From the NCBI RefSeq assembly GCF_013694245.2, contig NZ_CP059322.2:4409001-4473000 (forward strand): a stretch of 64,000 nt of DNA, given 5' to 3'. The position numbers and the translations under genes were made by a program. Under the pieces are notes generated by a model, which searched no databases, was not told the DNA's origin, and saw only the letters and a list, made by a program, of their open reading frames with translations. Source of the stretch: Micromonospora ferruginea (GTDB taxonomy: Bacteria > Actinomycetota > Actinomycetes > Mycobacteriales > Micromonosporaceae). How positions within the stretch are numbered: position 1 is the first letter of the stretch; every line of letters begins with the position of its first letter. Positions 1-8,951 of this stretch are shown here, in pieces.

Positions 1-1155
1 CCGTTCCCGCATGCCGTCCAGCCCACGCCCGCCGCCGGTCGCCCGCGCGGCGCCACGCACGGCGTTGACCAGCTCGATCTCCAGCCCTTCCGGGGGTACG
101 GCGACCCGCAGCGTCACCGGTCCCCGGCCGTGTCGGGCCGCGTTGGTCAGCCCTTCCTGCACGATCCGGTAGCCCTCCCGGGACACCACCGCGGGCAGCG
201 CGTCCAGCGGCCCGCCGACCCGGGACTCGACCACCAGCCCGGCGGCCCGGGCGGCGGTGACCAGCCCGTCCAGCCCGGCGAGGGTGGGTTGCGGCGCGGT
301 GGGCGCCGGCCGCTGCCCGGAGTCGGTCTCGCGGAGCAGCCCGAGCACCTGGTCGAGGTCGTCCATGGCCCGCCGGCTGGTCTCCTCGATGGCACGCAGC
401 GCCCGCCGGCTGAACTCGGGGTCGGTGTCGAGCAGTTCCCGCGCGGCGCCGGCCTGGAGCGTCGCCACGGTCAGCGCGTGCCCGACCGAGTCGTGCAGCT
501 CCCGGGCCAGCCGGTTGCGTTCGGCCAGCCGCACGGCGCGGGCCTCCAGCGCGGCGATCCGCTCGGCCTGGGCCGGGCCGAGCAGCACCGGCGCCATCGA
601 GGCGGCGAGCGCGCCCAGCCCGGCCATCGCGTAGCCGAGCGCGACCAGCACGGCCACCCCGGCCAGGCCGGCCGGCACCGGGCGGGCCGGATCGAACGGG
701 CCGAACCGCTCGTCGGACACCGCGCCGACGTCCAACCCGGCGAGGCCGGCGACGAAGACCAGCGCCATCGGGAACGCGCTGATCGCGGCGAACAGCACGG
801 CCGCGCCGGTGCCCAGGTGCATGGCGATCCACAGCGCGGACCGCAGCCGGGTCTCCCGGTCGACGCGGTGGCCCGGCAGCGGCTCGGGCAGGTCGACCGC
901 GAGCAGCGCCCGGGCGGCGGCGATCTCCAACGCCCGGCTGCCGGCCAGGAACACCGGCACCACGGCCAGCCCGGCGCCGACCAGCAGCAGCCCGAACCCG
1001 AGCGGACGCGGCACCTCCGAGCTGGTCACCAGTTGCGTGAACGCCACCGCCAGTAGCACGTACGGCAGCGCGAGCACGCCGCCGAGGAGCAGGAACACGG
1101 CACGTCGCCAGGTGCTGCCGCGCACCAGCGGCGCGAACACCGCCCGGACCGTCAT
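1..1155 (-). CDS. sensor histidine kinase, NarL type (3' end cut by window edge)
   Basis: Membrane sensor kinase of the HisKA_3/HATPase family, expected to autophosphorylate on His and pass phosphate to a LuxR-type response regulator, probably encoded just beyond the left edge. The first ~190 residues carry several hydrophobic segments. The dimerisation motif RNRLARELHDSVGHAL places the phospho-His near residue 221. The visible part ends inside the ATPase domain at the glycine-rich box (GRGLDGMRER). The start is ATG at 1155, followed by MTVRAVF. About 385 residues are visible and only the last few tens are missing. The family is certain; the signal sensed cannot be told. Confidence 0.88.
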   Translation of the reverse strand, partial: MTVRAVFAPLVRGSTWRRAVFLLLGGVLALPYVLLAVAFTQLVTSSEVPRPLGFGLLLVGAGLAVVPVFLAGSRALEIAAARALLAVDLPEPLPGHRVDRETRLRSALWIAMHLGTGAAVLFAAISAFPMALVFVAGLAGLDVGAVSDERFGPFDPARPVPAGLAGVAVLVALGYAMAGLGALAASMAPVLLGPAQAERIAALEARAVRLAERNRLARELHDSVGHALTVATLQAGAARELLDTDPEFSRRALRAIEETSRRAMDDLDQVLGLLRETDSGQRPAPTAPQPTLAGLDGLVTAARAAGLVVESRVGGPLDALPAVVSREGYRIVQEGLTNAARHGRGPVTLRVAVPPEGLEIELVNAVRGAARATGGGRGLDGMRER

Positions 1156-1215
1156 CCGGTCATTGTCCCGCCGTTCCCCGCCGCGCGACTCCCCCGCGCC
1201 GGGGAGATCGGGCCG

Positions 1216-1713
1216 TCAGCGGTGGTCGCGCACGTAGCCCTGCGGGTCCTTGTCGCGGAACGGCAGGTTCCGGCCGTTCTTGTGCTCGCCGTAGAAGGTG
1301 AGCCAGCGGGCGCCCAGCTCGGCGCGCAGCTCCACGCCCGCGTGCCGGCGGAAGTCGGGCAGCGCCTCGTCCTCCTCCTCGGCCAGGTGCTCGCTGTTCT
1401 CCCGGCGGGCCGTGCCCACCGCCGCCCACCAGGCGTCCGAGCCGACCTCGTGCAGCTTCGACTCGGCGATCGCGTCGCGGATCTTGTTGTGGTCGCCGAT
1501 GGCGTCGGCGGTCTCGTCCTCGCCGTCGTCGCCGTGCTTGACCAGGTGCGGGTAGAGGATGGCCTCCTCCGCCTCGGCGTGCACGTCCAGGTGCAGGGCG
1601 AGCGCCTCCCAGATCGCCAGCATCTCGGCCGGGTCGCGGGCGTCGTCGAGCCGGGCGAAGCCGCGTCGGAAGGCGGCGTGGTCGTCCAGGATCAGTGCGG
1701 TGATGTCGTCCAT
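1216..1713 (-). CDS. hemerythrin HHE domain protein
   Basis: 165-residue soluble protein with the hemerythrin-like four-helix fold, which binds a di-iron centre and can handle oxygen, nitric oxide or iron. His and Glu ligands typical of HHE proteins are visible in order: LDDHAAF near the N-terminus, LDVHAEAEEAILYPH, GDHNKI, and SEHLAEEEDEALPDF in the C-terminal helix pair. It starts 7 nt after the stop of the upstream aldo/keto reductase (1721-2689), so the two are probably co-transcribed, which suggests a redox or detoxification role. Family call is firm; the exact ligand is unknown. Confidence 0.85.
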   Translation of the reverse strand: MDDITALILDDHAAFRRGFARLDDARDPAEMLAIWEALALHLDVHAEAEEAILYPHLVKHGDDGEDETADAIGDHNKIRDAIAESKLHEVGSDAWWAAVGTARRENSEHLAEEEDEALPDFRRHAGVELRAELGARWLTFYGEHKNGRNLPFRDKDPQGYVRDHR

Positions 1714-1720
1714 GCGGTCG

Positions 1721-2689
1721 TCACTTCCCCAGTCGGGCGCGGATCATCCGGGGCACCGCGGCCAGGCCGGTGACCGGCCGGAACGCGTGTGCGGCGGCGA
1801 CCAGCGCGGCGTACTCGTCGTCGGTCAGGTCGATCTCGGCGGCGGCCGCGTTGCGTTCCATCTGCTCCACCCCGGACGCGCCGGGGATGGCCACCACGTT
1901 CGGGTGCCGCAGCACGTAGGCGAGCGCGATCTGACTCGGCGTGGCGTCGTGCGCGTCGGCCACCTCGCGCAGCGTGGCGATCAGCCCGGCGCCGCGGGCC
2001 AGGTTCTCCGGCAGGAAGTACGGGTTGGCCCGGCGCACCGCGCCGGCCGGCGGGTTCGTGGCGTCGTAGCGGCCGGAGAGGAACCCCTGCGCCAGCGGGC
2101 TGTACGCGATGACGATCCGGCCGGCCTGTTCCGCGTACGGGATCAGGTCTTCCTCCGGGCCGCGGTCGATCATGCTGTAGCGGACCTGGTTGCTCAGCAC
2201 CCGGCGGCCCAGCGCGGCCTCGGCGAACCGCCACCGGCGCAGGTCGTAGTTGCTGACCCCGACCTCGCCGACCAGCCCGACGTCCTGCAACGAGCGCATG
2301 CCGCGCATGGTGGTGGTGTCGGCGACCACCGGGTTGGGCTGGTGCACCTGGTAGAGGTCGATGCCGTCGACGCCGAGCCGGCTCGCGGAGGCGACCGCCC
2401 GCTGCTGCACCACCGGGGCGACCGGGAGCAGCGGGAAGATCTTGCTGGCCACCACCACCTTCGCCCGCTCGTCTCCGAGCGCCGCGCCGAGGATCCGTTC
2501 GCTGCGGCCGAAGCCGTACAGCTCGGCGGTGTCGAAGAGGGTGACCCCGAGGTCGAGCGCCCGCCGCACGATCTCGGCGGCCCGGCGCTCGTAGTCGGGG
2601 CCGTAGCCCCACTCCCGGGAGCCGAACTGCCACGTGCCGAGGCCGATCTTCGAGATGGGCTTGGGGGTGTCGAGCCGCACGAAACGCAT
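1721..2689 (-). CDS. aldo/keto reductase
   Basis: 322-residue NADPH-dependent aldo/keto reductase with a TIM-barrel fold. The catalytic tetrad is visible: Asp and Tyr in LFDTAELYGFG, Lys in VVVASKIFP and His in DLYQVHQPNP. The C-terminal nucleotide-binding stretch reads VVAIPGASGVEQMERN, as usual for the family. ATG at 2689 is the start (MRFVRLDTPKPISKIGLG). It faces a second aldo/keto reductase across a 65-bp divergent gap, so both may share regulation, and it leads into the hemerythrin gene. Substrate cannot be predicted. Confidence 0.88.
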   Translation of the reverse strand: MRFVRLDTPKPISKIGLGTWQFGSREWGYGPDYERRAAEIVRRALDLGVTLFDTAELYGFGRSERILGAALGDERAKVVVASKIFPLLPVAPVVQQRAVASASRLGVDGIDLYQVHQPNPVVADTTTMRGMRSLQDVGLVGEVGVSNYDLRRWRFAEAALGRRVLSNQVRYSMIDRGPEEDLIPYAEQAGRIVIAYSPLAQGFLSGRYDATNPPAGAVRRANPYFLPENLARGAGLIATLREVADAHDATPSQIALAYVLRHPNVVAIPGASGVEQMERNAAAAEIDLTDDEYAALVAAAHAFRPVTGLAAVPRMIRARLGK

Positions 2690-2754
2690 GCCGCCGACGC
2701 TACCCGCGCCGGTGGCGACGCACGCCTGTTCGCGGCGGGCGGCACAATGATCCG

Positions 2755-3753
2755 GTGACCTACCTCGCCAGCGACGACCGTTACGACACGATGCTCTACC
2801 GGCGCAGTGGCCGCAGCGGGCTCAAGCTGCCGGTGATCTCCCTCGGCCTGTGGCACAACTTCGGGCCGGACCGGCCCTTCGAACGGCAGCGCGACATCGT
2901 CCGCCGCGCGTTCGACCTCGGCATCACCCACTTCGACCTGGCCAACAACTACGGGCCGCCGCCGGGCGCGGCGGAGGAGGCGTTCGGTCGGCTGCTCGCC
3001 ACCGACCTGAAGCCCTACCGGGACGAGCTGGTGGTGTCCACCAAGGCCGGCTACCTGATGTGGCCCGGCCCGTACGGCGAGTGGGGCTCCCGGAAGTACC
3101 TGATCTCGTCGCTGGATCAGTCGCTGCGTCGGATGGGCCTCGACCACGTCGACGTCTTCTACTCGCACCGCTTCGACCCGGACACCCCGCTGGAGGAGAC
3201 GATGGGCGCGCTGGACGCGATCGTCCGCTCGGGCCGGGCGCTCTACGTCGGCATCTCCAACTACGACTCGGAGCAGACGCTGCGGGCCGCCGAGATCCTC
3301 CGCGACCTGGGCACGCCGCTGCTGATCAACCAGCCGTCGTACTCGATGCTCAACCGCTGGACCGAGTCCGACGGCCTGCTGGACACGCTCGAGCAGGTCG
3401 GCGCCGGCTGCATCGCCTTCAGCCCGCTGGCCCAGGGCCTGCTGACCGACCGCTACCTGGGCGGCATCCCGGCCGACTCGCGGGTGCGGACAAGCGTCTT
3501 CCTCAACGAGAGCGACCTGGACGAGGCGAAGATGGCGACCGTCCGCGCGCTCGCCGAGGTGGCCCGGCGGCGGGGGCAGACCCTGGCCCAGCTCGCCCTG
3601 GTGTGGGCGCTGCGCGACCCGCGGATGACCAGTCTGATCATCGGTGCGAGCAGCGTCGGCCAGTTGGACGGCAACGTCGCCGCGCTGGACGGCCTGGACC
3701 TGGCCGGCGAGGACCTGGCCGAGATCGACCAGATCCTCGCCGGGGCGCGGTGA
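2755..3753 (+). CDS. aldo/keto reductase, YghZ-like
   Basis: 332-residue aldo/keto reductase closest in pattern to the YghZ (L-glyceraldehyde 3-phosphate reductase) and Kv-beta-like group, judged by the start LYRRSGRSGLKLPVISLGLW, the THFDLANNYGPPPGAAEE motif and the MWPGPYGEWGSRKYL loop. Tetrad residues are present: Asp and Tyr in FDLANNY, Lys in VVSTKAGY, His in VFYSHRFDP. The start is GTG at 2755. It is transcribed away from the aldo/keto reductase at 1721-2689. Likely role is reduction of methylglyoxal-type or sugar aldehydes; this is inferred from the family only. Confidence 0.88.
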   Translation: MTYLASDDRYDTMLYRRSGRSGLKLPVISLGLWHNFGPDRPFERQRDIVRRAFDLGITHFDLANNYGPPPGAAEEAFGRLLATDLKPYRDELVVSTKAGYLMWPGPYGEWGSRKYLISSLDQSLRRMGLDHVDVFYSHRFDPDTPLEETMGALDAIVRSGRALYVGISNYDSEQTLRAAEILRDLGTPLLINQPSYSMLNRWTESDGLLDTLEQVGAGCIAFSPLAQGLLTDRYLGGIPADSRVRTSVFLNESDLDEAKMATVRALAEVARRRGQTLAQLALVWALRDPRMTSLIIGASSVGQLDGNVAALDGLDLAGEDLAEIDQILAGAR

Positions 3754-3765
3754 CGTCCCCGGGGA

Positions 3766-5355
3766 TCAGCGGAAGATGGTCCCGGTGCCGGCGTCCCGGA
3801 TCGCGCTCACCCGGTTCGGGGTGAACGTGTCGCCGGGCCCGACGACGGTCGCGTTGCAGCCCTCGGTGATGTAGAGGCCGTAGCGTTGGGTCTTGACGGT
3901 CTGGTCGTCGATGGCCACGTCACCGCTGACCACGGTGTCGGTACAGGTGATGCCGGTCGCCGTGGTGACCCGGATGCCGTCCCGGTTCGGCGTGACGTTC
4001 GCGCTGTTGGTGATGTGGTTGTCGACGACCTGGTTGCCGGTGCCGCTGTTGACGTTGATGCCGTCCTGCCCGGCATTGTCGATCATGTTGTCGCTGACGA
4101 CGTTGTGGTCGGCCGTCTTGTTCGGCTGGTCGGCGGTGGACGAGGCGCGGTTGACCTGGATGCCGTGCCCGCCCACGTTGGTGATCGTGCAGCCGGTGAC
4201 CGTGTCCCCGCTCGTCGCCAGCAGTTCGACGCCGTCGCTCTGTGCCCCGCTGATGACGCAGTCCCGCACGGTGTTGCCCATCGACGTCCAGCTCTGGTTC
4301 TTGCCGTCGAACACGATGCCCCGGCCCCGCGAGGCGGTCACCCGCACCCGCTCCACGACCATGTTGTTGCCGTCGTCGAAGTCGAGCGCGTCGCTGGTGG
4401 ACCGGAACGCCCCGCCGGCCGAGACCGCCAGGTCGCGGACGATCACACTGTCCCAACCCTTGGTGTTGAACGGCTCGGTGTCCCCGGCGCTGGAGTTGTC
4501 GTTGCGGATGAGCGTGTCGTACATGCCGGCGCCGACGAAGGTCACCTTGCGGACGCCCTCCAGCTTCATGTATTCGGCGCCGAAGTCGAAGGTGCCGGCG
4601 CCGAAGCGGACCGTGCCGCCGCCGAGCCGGTTCAACTCGACCACGGCGCTCTCCAGCACCGTCTTGAGGCTGCCGGTGTAGGTCTCACCGGTGACGTTCG
4701 AGGCCGCCTGGTAGGTCACCGCCCCGAGCCGGCTGACCACGTACGGCGACGGGTTGGGCGGGGACGGCGTGATCAGTTGCGGCTTGTTGGCACCCTCCCG
4801 GCTGGTCACCCGCAGGCCGGTGTCGTTGGTGGTGGTGAGCGCCACGGTCACCGGCCCGTTGCCGGTGACCAGCGACGAGATGCTCACCGACACCCAGGTG
4901 TCCGCGCCGACCGGTTCGCTGCGGACGGTGGTGGCGCCGATCACCGGGGCGTTGTCGTAGGTGATGGTGTTCTCGTCCCAGGTGTTGTCGGCCACGGGGT
5001 GGATGTCCACGCCGGTGCTGCTGGCCGTCTCGACGTAGAGCCGCAGCACCGCGGTGGGGTCGGAGTCGACGCCGGTGACGTCGAAGCGCAGGTAGGCGAC
5101 CTGCCGGGGCACGGCGTCGACCCGGAGCGAGGCGGTCCGCCCCGAGTTGACCGCCGGGCGGGAGGCGTCCACCCACGCGTCGGCGACCGGGGTGAGCGTC
5201 ACGGCGTCGGTCGCCCTGGCGACCGCCGCCGCGGTGGTGGCGTGCGGCTTCGGCCGGGCGGCGTGCGCCGGGGTGCCCGGTGGGGTGACGGCGGCGCCGG
5301 CCAGGACGAGCATCGGCGCCACGAGACGGAGCAGGGATCGGGATCGAGTGGTCAT
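3766..5355 (-). CDS. secreted DNRLRE + right-handed beta-helix protein
   Basis: 529-residue exported protein. A signal peptide covers about residues 1-32. Residues ~52-195 form a DNRLRE/CBM96-like beta-sandwich (DAWVDASRPAVNSG ... YLRFDV ... WDENTITYDNAP), a module common on secreted polysaccharide enzymes. Residues ~205-529 are a parallel beta-helix with repeated short coils rich in N, D, V and T (for example GNTVRDCVISGAQSDGVEL and GHGIQVNRAS), as in pectate lyases and other PL/GH families. No catalytic residues can be assigned. It lies 54 nt downstream of the GH99-like gene on the same strand, so it may be the last member of that glycan operon. Confidence 0.82.
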   Translation of the reverse strand: MTTRSRSLLRLVAPMLVLAGAAVTPPGTPAHAARPKPHATTAAAVARATDAVTLTPVADAWVDASRPAVNSGRTASLRVDAVPRQVAYLRFDVTGVDSDPTAVLRLYVETASSTGVDIHPVADNTWDENTITYDNAPVIGATTVRSEPVGADTWVSVSISSLVTGNGPVTVALTTTNDTGLRVTSREGANKPQLITPSPPNPSPYVVSRLGAVTYQAASNVTGETYTGSLKTVLESAVVELNRLGGGTVRFGAGTFDFGAEYMKLEGVRKVTFVGAGMYDTLIRNDNSSAGDTEPFNTKGWDSVIVRDLAVSAGGAFRSTSDALDFDDGNNMVVERVRVTASRGRGIVFDGKNQSWTSMGNTVRDCVISGAQSDGVELLATSGDTVTGCTITNVGGHGIQVNRASSTADQPNKTADHNVVSDNMIDNAGQDGINVNSGTGNQVVDNHITNSANVTPNRDGIRVTTATGITCTDTVVSGDVAIDDQTVKTQRYGLYITEGCNATVVGPGDTFTPNRVSAIRDAGTGTIFR

Positions 5356-5409
5356 GGCTCCTCCAGAACGGTGTGGAGGGTGGCCCGGGTCGGCCGCGAG
5401 GTCGCCCGG

Positions 5410-7593
5410 TCAGTGGTGGAGTGGCGCCTCCTCGGACCGCGCGGCGCCACGTTGGGCCGGCGGCGTGGCGGCGGCTCGCCGACGCCGTCGACGGCGGTAC
5501 GTCCAGAGCGGCACCAGGACCACCGCGCCGATCCCGAGGATGAGCGCGGCCCAGGCCGGCAGGCCCCAGTCGTCGCCCTCGGCGCTGCTGTCCAGTTGCG
5601 CGTCGGGGTGCGGAGCGACGCCGAGGAGGTCGGCCAGCACCTCCAGGTACCTGCTGCCCCACTCCTCGCTCGGTTCCACGTAGGTGTTCTCGGTGAACTC
5701 GTTCCAGCTGATGATGCCGAGGGCATTGGGCTGGGAGAGCCGGGCGGCCGCGAACGACGCCCGCAGCGTCTCGCCGTCCCGGCGGGGCACCTCCCTTCTC
5801 CCGCCGATCTGGCGGGCGTCGAAGCCGGGCGAGACCGGGGCGATCCACAGTCCGCCTCGGAGCCGGACCGCCCGGGACATGGCGGCGAGCTTGTCCCGGC
5901 TGCGGTCGACGAGCGGGTCGGCCGACGACCAGTAGTAGGCCTGCCCGTCGAGGGTCGACTGGCTGTTCACCACCGAGACGCTCTTGGCGGTGCCGAGGAC
6001 CTGCAGTTTCTGCTGCGCCTGGCGGACGGTGTCCGCGACCTCGGTGGCGGAGTAGCGGTCGCTGCCGTTCCAGATCACCACCGGCTGGTCGAAGATGCCG
6101 AAGACGGGATCGGCGGCCCAGCGGTCGGCGAACAGGGCCAGGTCGGCCCGGACGGTGGCCAGCGGCAGCGGCTTACGGCTGAAGTCGATGCCCTGGTAGA
6201 CGATGCCGAGCCGGAAACTCTCGGCGCGGGCGACCTCGACCAGGGCGGCGAGTCGTTCGTCGAGCTGCTCGGTGTGTTTCCAGGAGACCAGGAAGCCGGT
6301 GATCCCGGCCGCCTTCGCCATCCGCACGTGCCGCCGCATGATCTCCTGGTCGTCGCTCGAATAGCGGCCGAGCACCGGGTAGTCGCTCTTCGCCCTGTTC
6401 CAGGAGGTGGGGTTGAACCAGATGTAGTAGTAGGCCAGCACGGGCACCGACGCCGGGGCCGCCGCGGTCGGCGAGGCGGCGGCGTCGGGTGCGGCCCGCG
6501 CCGGAATCGCCGGCAGGCTCGCCACGGCGGCGGTGGCCAGCACCAGCACCAGCCCGGCGGCGGCGCGGGGTCGCCACCGGCGCCGGCCGGGCCGCCGGGC
6601 GCGGAGGCGGAGCATCCGGAACGGGCGGCGCAGGTGCGGGCGGCCCAGCAGGACCAGCCCGACGGCCACCCCGAGCACCCCCACCGCGACCAGGGTCAGG
6701 TCGACGACGCTGATCACGGTGAGCATCACCTCCTGGTCCCGGCTGATGCTCACCGGCCGGCCGAAGGACAGCCCGCCGCCCCGCACGGTCAACGTGTAGG
6801 TGCCCCGGGGCAGGTCGGGGACCAGGACGGTGCCGTCCGGGCCGAACGGCAGCCGCTGCACCCGCCCGTCGGCCCGGGTGAGTTGGATCCCGTCGCCCGC
6901 CCTCCGGGGGAAGAACATGTCCGACGCGGTGAACGACACCTTGAAGAAGAGCAGTTGCACCACCCAGCTCTGGCGGTCCCAGGGCACGAACTTCTGGCCG
7001 GCCCGGTTGACCACCGAGGTGCCGTCCACCATCACCGCGTCCACCACGTAGTAGAGGTGCTTCGAGGTGAGACCGCGCGGACCCTGCTGGGTGCGGCTCT
7101 CGGCGAGCCAGAGCGGCTTCGCCAACTGGTCGCCGGCCACCTCGACGATCTCCCCGGTGTTGCTGCGCAACCGCATCGAGGTCACCCGCCGCACCGGCAC
7201 CGGCGACTCGAAACGGTCGATGTAGCGCCAGCTCACCCGGCGGACGGTGCGCAGGCCCACCTCGACTATCCGGTCCCGGACGCCGTGGTCGACGCTGCCC
7301 CGGAACCGGTCGAGCACCACCCTGCGGTCGGGGGTCACCATGGCCGAGCCGACCTTGAGCCGCTGGTCGAGGCCCAGGAAGTTGCGGACCTTGATGTTCA
7401 CCCGGCCGTGGGCGTCCGAGCGGGCGGTGTTTCCGTCGACGGCTACCGGGACACCGCGGATCGGCGGCACCATCTGCAGGTGCAGCGTGCCGGGCAGCGC
7501 GGAGCGGGGTGCGGCAGTGCCGGCGGCCGGGGCGAGCAGCACGCCCACGAGCACCAGGAGCAGCGGCAGCAGCAGCCGGCGGGCGGCCCTCAC
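5410..7593 (-). CDS. membrane-anchored GH99-like glycan hydrolase with N-terminal extracellular domain
   Basis: 727-residue envelope protein. Residues 1-28 are a signal peptide or anchor. ~30-290 form an exported domain of unknown family, ending in a beta-rich part (LPRGTYTLTVRGGG). ~292-317 and ~343-364 are two membrane segments joined by a basic loop. ~385-660 form a GH99-like domain with AYYYIWFNPTSWNR, GFLVSWKH and the late motif SWNEFTENTYVEPS. ~678-698 is a C-terminal membrane helix followed by Arg repeats. GH99 enzymes are endo-alpha-mannosidases/mannanases; activity here is inferred. The start is GTG at 7593, overlapping the upstream stop by 4 nt (GTGA), so it is translationally coupled to the phosphoesterase gene. 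Confidence 0.82.
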   Translation of the reverse strand: MRAARRLLLPLLLVLVGVLLAPAAGTAAPRSALPGTLHLQMVPPIRGVPVAVDGNTARSDAHGRVNIKVRNFLGLDQRLKVGSAMVTPDRRVVLDRFRGSVDHGVRDRIVEVGLRTVRRVSWRYIDRFESPVPVRRVTSMRLRSNTGEIVEVAGDQLAKPLWLAESRTQQGPRGLTSKHLYYVVDAVMVDGTSVVNRAGQKFVPWDRQSWVVQLLFFKVSFTASDMFFPRRAGDGIQLTRADGRVQRLPFGPDGTVLVPDLPRGTYTLTVRGGGLSFGRPVSISRDQEVMLTVISVVDLTLVAVGVLGVAVGLVLLGRPHLRRPFRMLRLRARRPGRRRWRPRAAAGLVLVLATAAVASLPAIPARAAPDAAASPTAAAPASVPVLAYYYIWFNPTSWNRAKSDYPVLGRYSSDDQEIMRRHVRMAKAAGITGFLVSWKHTEQLDERLAALVEVARAESFRLGIVYQGIDFSRKPLPLATVRADLALFADRWAADPVFGIFDQPVVIWNGSDRYSATEVADTVRQAQQKLQVLGTAKSVSVVNSQSTLDGQAYYWSSADPLVDRSRDKLAAMSRAVRLRGGLWIAPVSPGFDARQIGGRREVPRRDGETLRASFAAARLSQPNALGIISWNEFTENTYVEPSEEWGSRYLEVLADLLGVAPHPDAQLDSSAEGDDWGLPAWAALILGIGAVVLVPLWTYRRRRRRRAAATPPAQRGAARSEEAPLHH

Positions 7594-8951
7594 CGGGTCC
7601 GCCGCCGTCCGCGTACGGCCGCCGCGCCGACCAGCGCGACGACGAGGATCAGCACGGTGGCGTACGAGCCGTAGACCGGGCGCGGGTCGGTGCGCTTCAT
7701 CGAGACCGGGGTCCGTTCGGCGCTGAGCAGGACGCCGGGGCGCGGCGGCGCGGCGAAGTCGAACGCGTCCAGGAACGTGTTCGCCTTGGCGTCCCGGCTG
7801 GCCAGGGGTTTCAGCCGCCAGTTGACCTCGATGAACTTGAGCACCGAGGTGAAGTCGAGCGTGGTGGAGTCGACCCGGCCCCGGCGGGCGTACGGGCTGA
7901 CCAGCAGCGCCGGCACCCGGAAGCCGTAGCCGTACCGGTCGACCTGTGGCGGCTTCACGTGGTCGTACCAGCCGCCCCAGTCGTCGTACGACCAGATGAA
8001 GGCCGACGTGGACCACTCCGGCGACCGCATGAGCTGGGTCAGCAGCGCCCGGACCAGGTTCTGCCCGGCGCCGATGTTGCCGGGCGGGTGCTCGCTGTTG
8101 CCGGCCGGCGCGATGAACGAGACCGCCGGCAGGTCGCCCTTGGCCGCGTCCGCGTAGTACTCGTCCAGGTCGACGATCTTGGAGAACAGGCGCGGGTCGT
8201 CGACGTAGCGGGCGTATCCGAGCAGCGGGACCCAGATGACCTGGGCGCCCCGGTCGATGTCCTCCTCCTCGACCCGGGAGCGGAACGTGATGGTCGGGTC
8301 GTAGTTCTGCACGTAGAACTTCCAACTGATGCCGGCCGCCTCCAGCCGGTCGAAGATGGTCGGGATGTCCCCCCAGCCGGTCGGCGGGATGGTCTCCGAC
8401 TTGCCGGCCGCGCCCGGACCACCGGTGACCCGGTACATGTGGTTGCGGATGCTGCCGGAGTGCGACGAGCTGAAGAAACGGTCGAAGAGCACGTACTCGT
8501 CGGCCAGGTTCCAGTAGTAGGGCAGGTCCCGGTCGTCGTAGTAGGCCATCGCCATCCGGCCGTCCTTGCCCGCCTTGCTCACCCCCTCCACGAAGCCGTT
8601 CATCCGGCCGCCGTTGTACTGCTGGGCGAACGCGTCGGCGGAGTGGTCGAGGTCGATCGCGCCCAGCTTGCCGATGTGGAACGGCTTGACGCAGGGCTCG
8701 GGCAGGTCCGAGCGGATCGGCATGCAGACGTCCTTCGGGAACCCGTCCACGCCGGGCCGGGTGCCGAAGTAGTTGTCGAACGTGTGGTTCTCCTGCATGA
8801 GGAAGACCAGGTTCTCGATCGGCGTGGTGGGCGCGGCCGGGGCCTTTCCCGGGGGCGCGGCCGAGGCGGCGTCCGGCACTGCCGCCCCCACCACCAGGGC
8901 CAGCAGTACGACGGCGGCCGACGACCACCCCATCCGGGTCCGGCGGGTCAT
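7590..8951 (-). CDS. secreted phosphoesterase (phospholipase C / acid phosphatase family)
   Basis: 453-residue exported phosphoesterase of the PF04185 family. The signal peptide starts MTRRTRMGWSSAAVV, and a C-terminal hydrophobic helix (VLILVVALVGAAAV) plus RGRRRTR would anchor it. The N-terminal metal/nucleophile motif is FLMQENHTFDNYFGT, and the late metal-site motif is SYDDWGGWYDHV, matching the ENRSFDHYFG and DENGGFYDHV patterns known in the family. Members cleave phospholipids or phosphomonoesters. ATG at 8951 overlaps the stop of the GT39 gene (ATGA), and its stop overlaps the next start, so it sits inside a tightly coupled glycan operon. It may act on a phosphorylated glycan or lipid carrier, which is inference. 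Confidence 0.87.
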   Translation of the reverse strand: MTRRTRMGWSSAAVVLLALVVGAAVPDAASAAPPGKAPAAPTTPIENLVFLMQENHTFDNYFGTRPGVDGFPKDVCMPIRSDLPEPCVKPFHIGKLGAIDLDHSADAFAQQYNGGRMNGFVEGVSKAGKDGRMAMAYYDDRDLPYYWNLADEYVLFDRFFSSSHSGSIRNHMYRVTGGPGAAGKSETIPPTGWGDIPTIFDRLEAAGISWKFYVQNYDPTITFRSRVEEEDIDRGAQVIWVPLLGYARYVDDPRLFSKIVDLDEYYADAAKGDLPAVSFIAPAGNSEHPPGNIGAGQNLVRALLTQLMRSPEWSTSAFIWSYDDWGGWYDHVKPPQVDRYGYGFRVPALLVSPYARRGRVDSTTLDFTSVLKFIEVNWRLKPLASRDAKANTFLDAFDFAAPPRPGVLLSAERTPVSMKRTDPRPVYGSYATVLILVVALVGAAAVRGRRRTR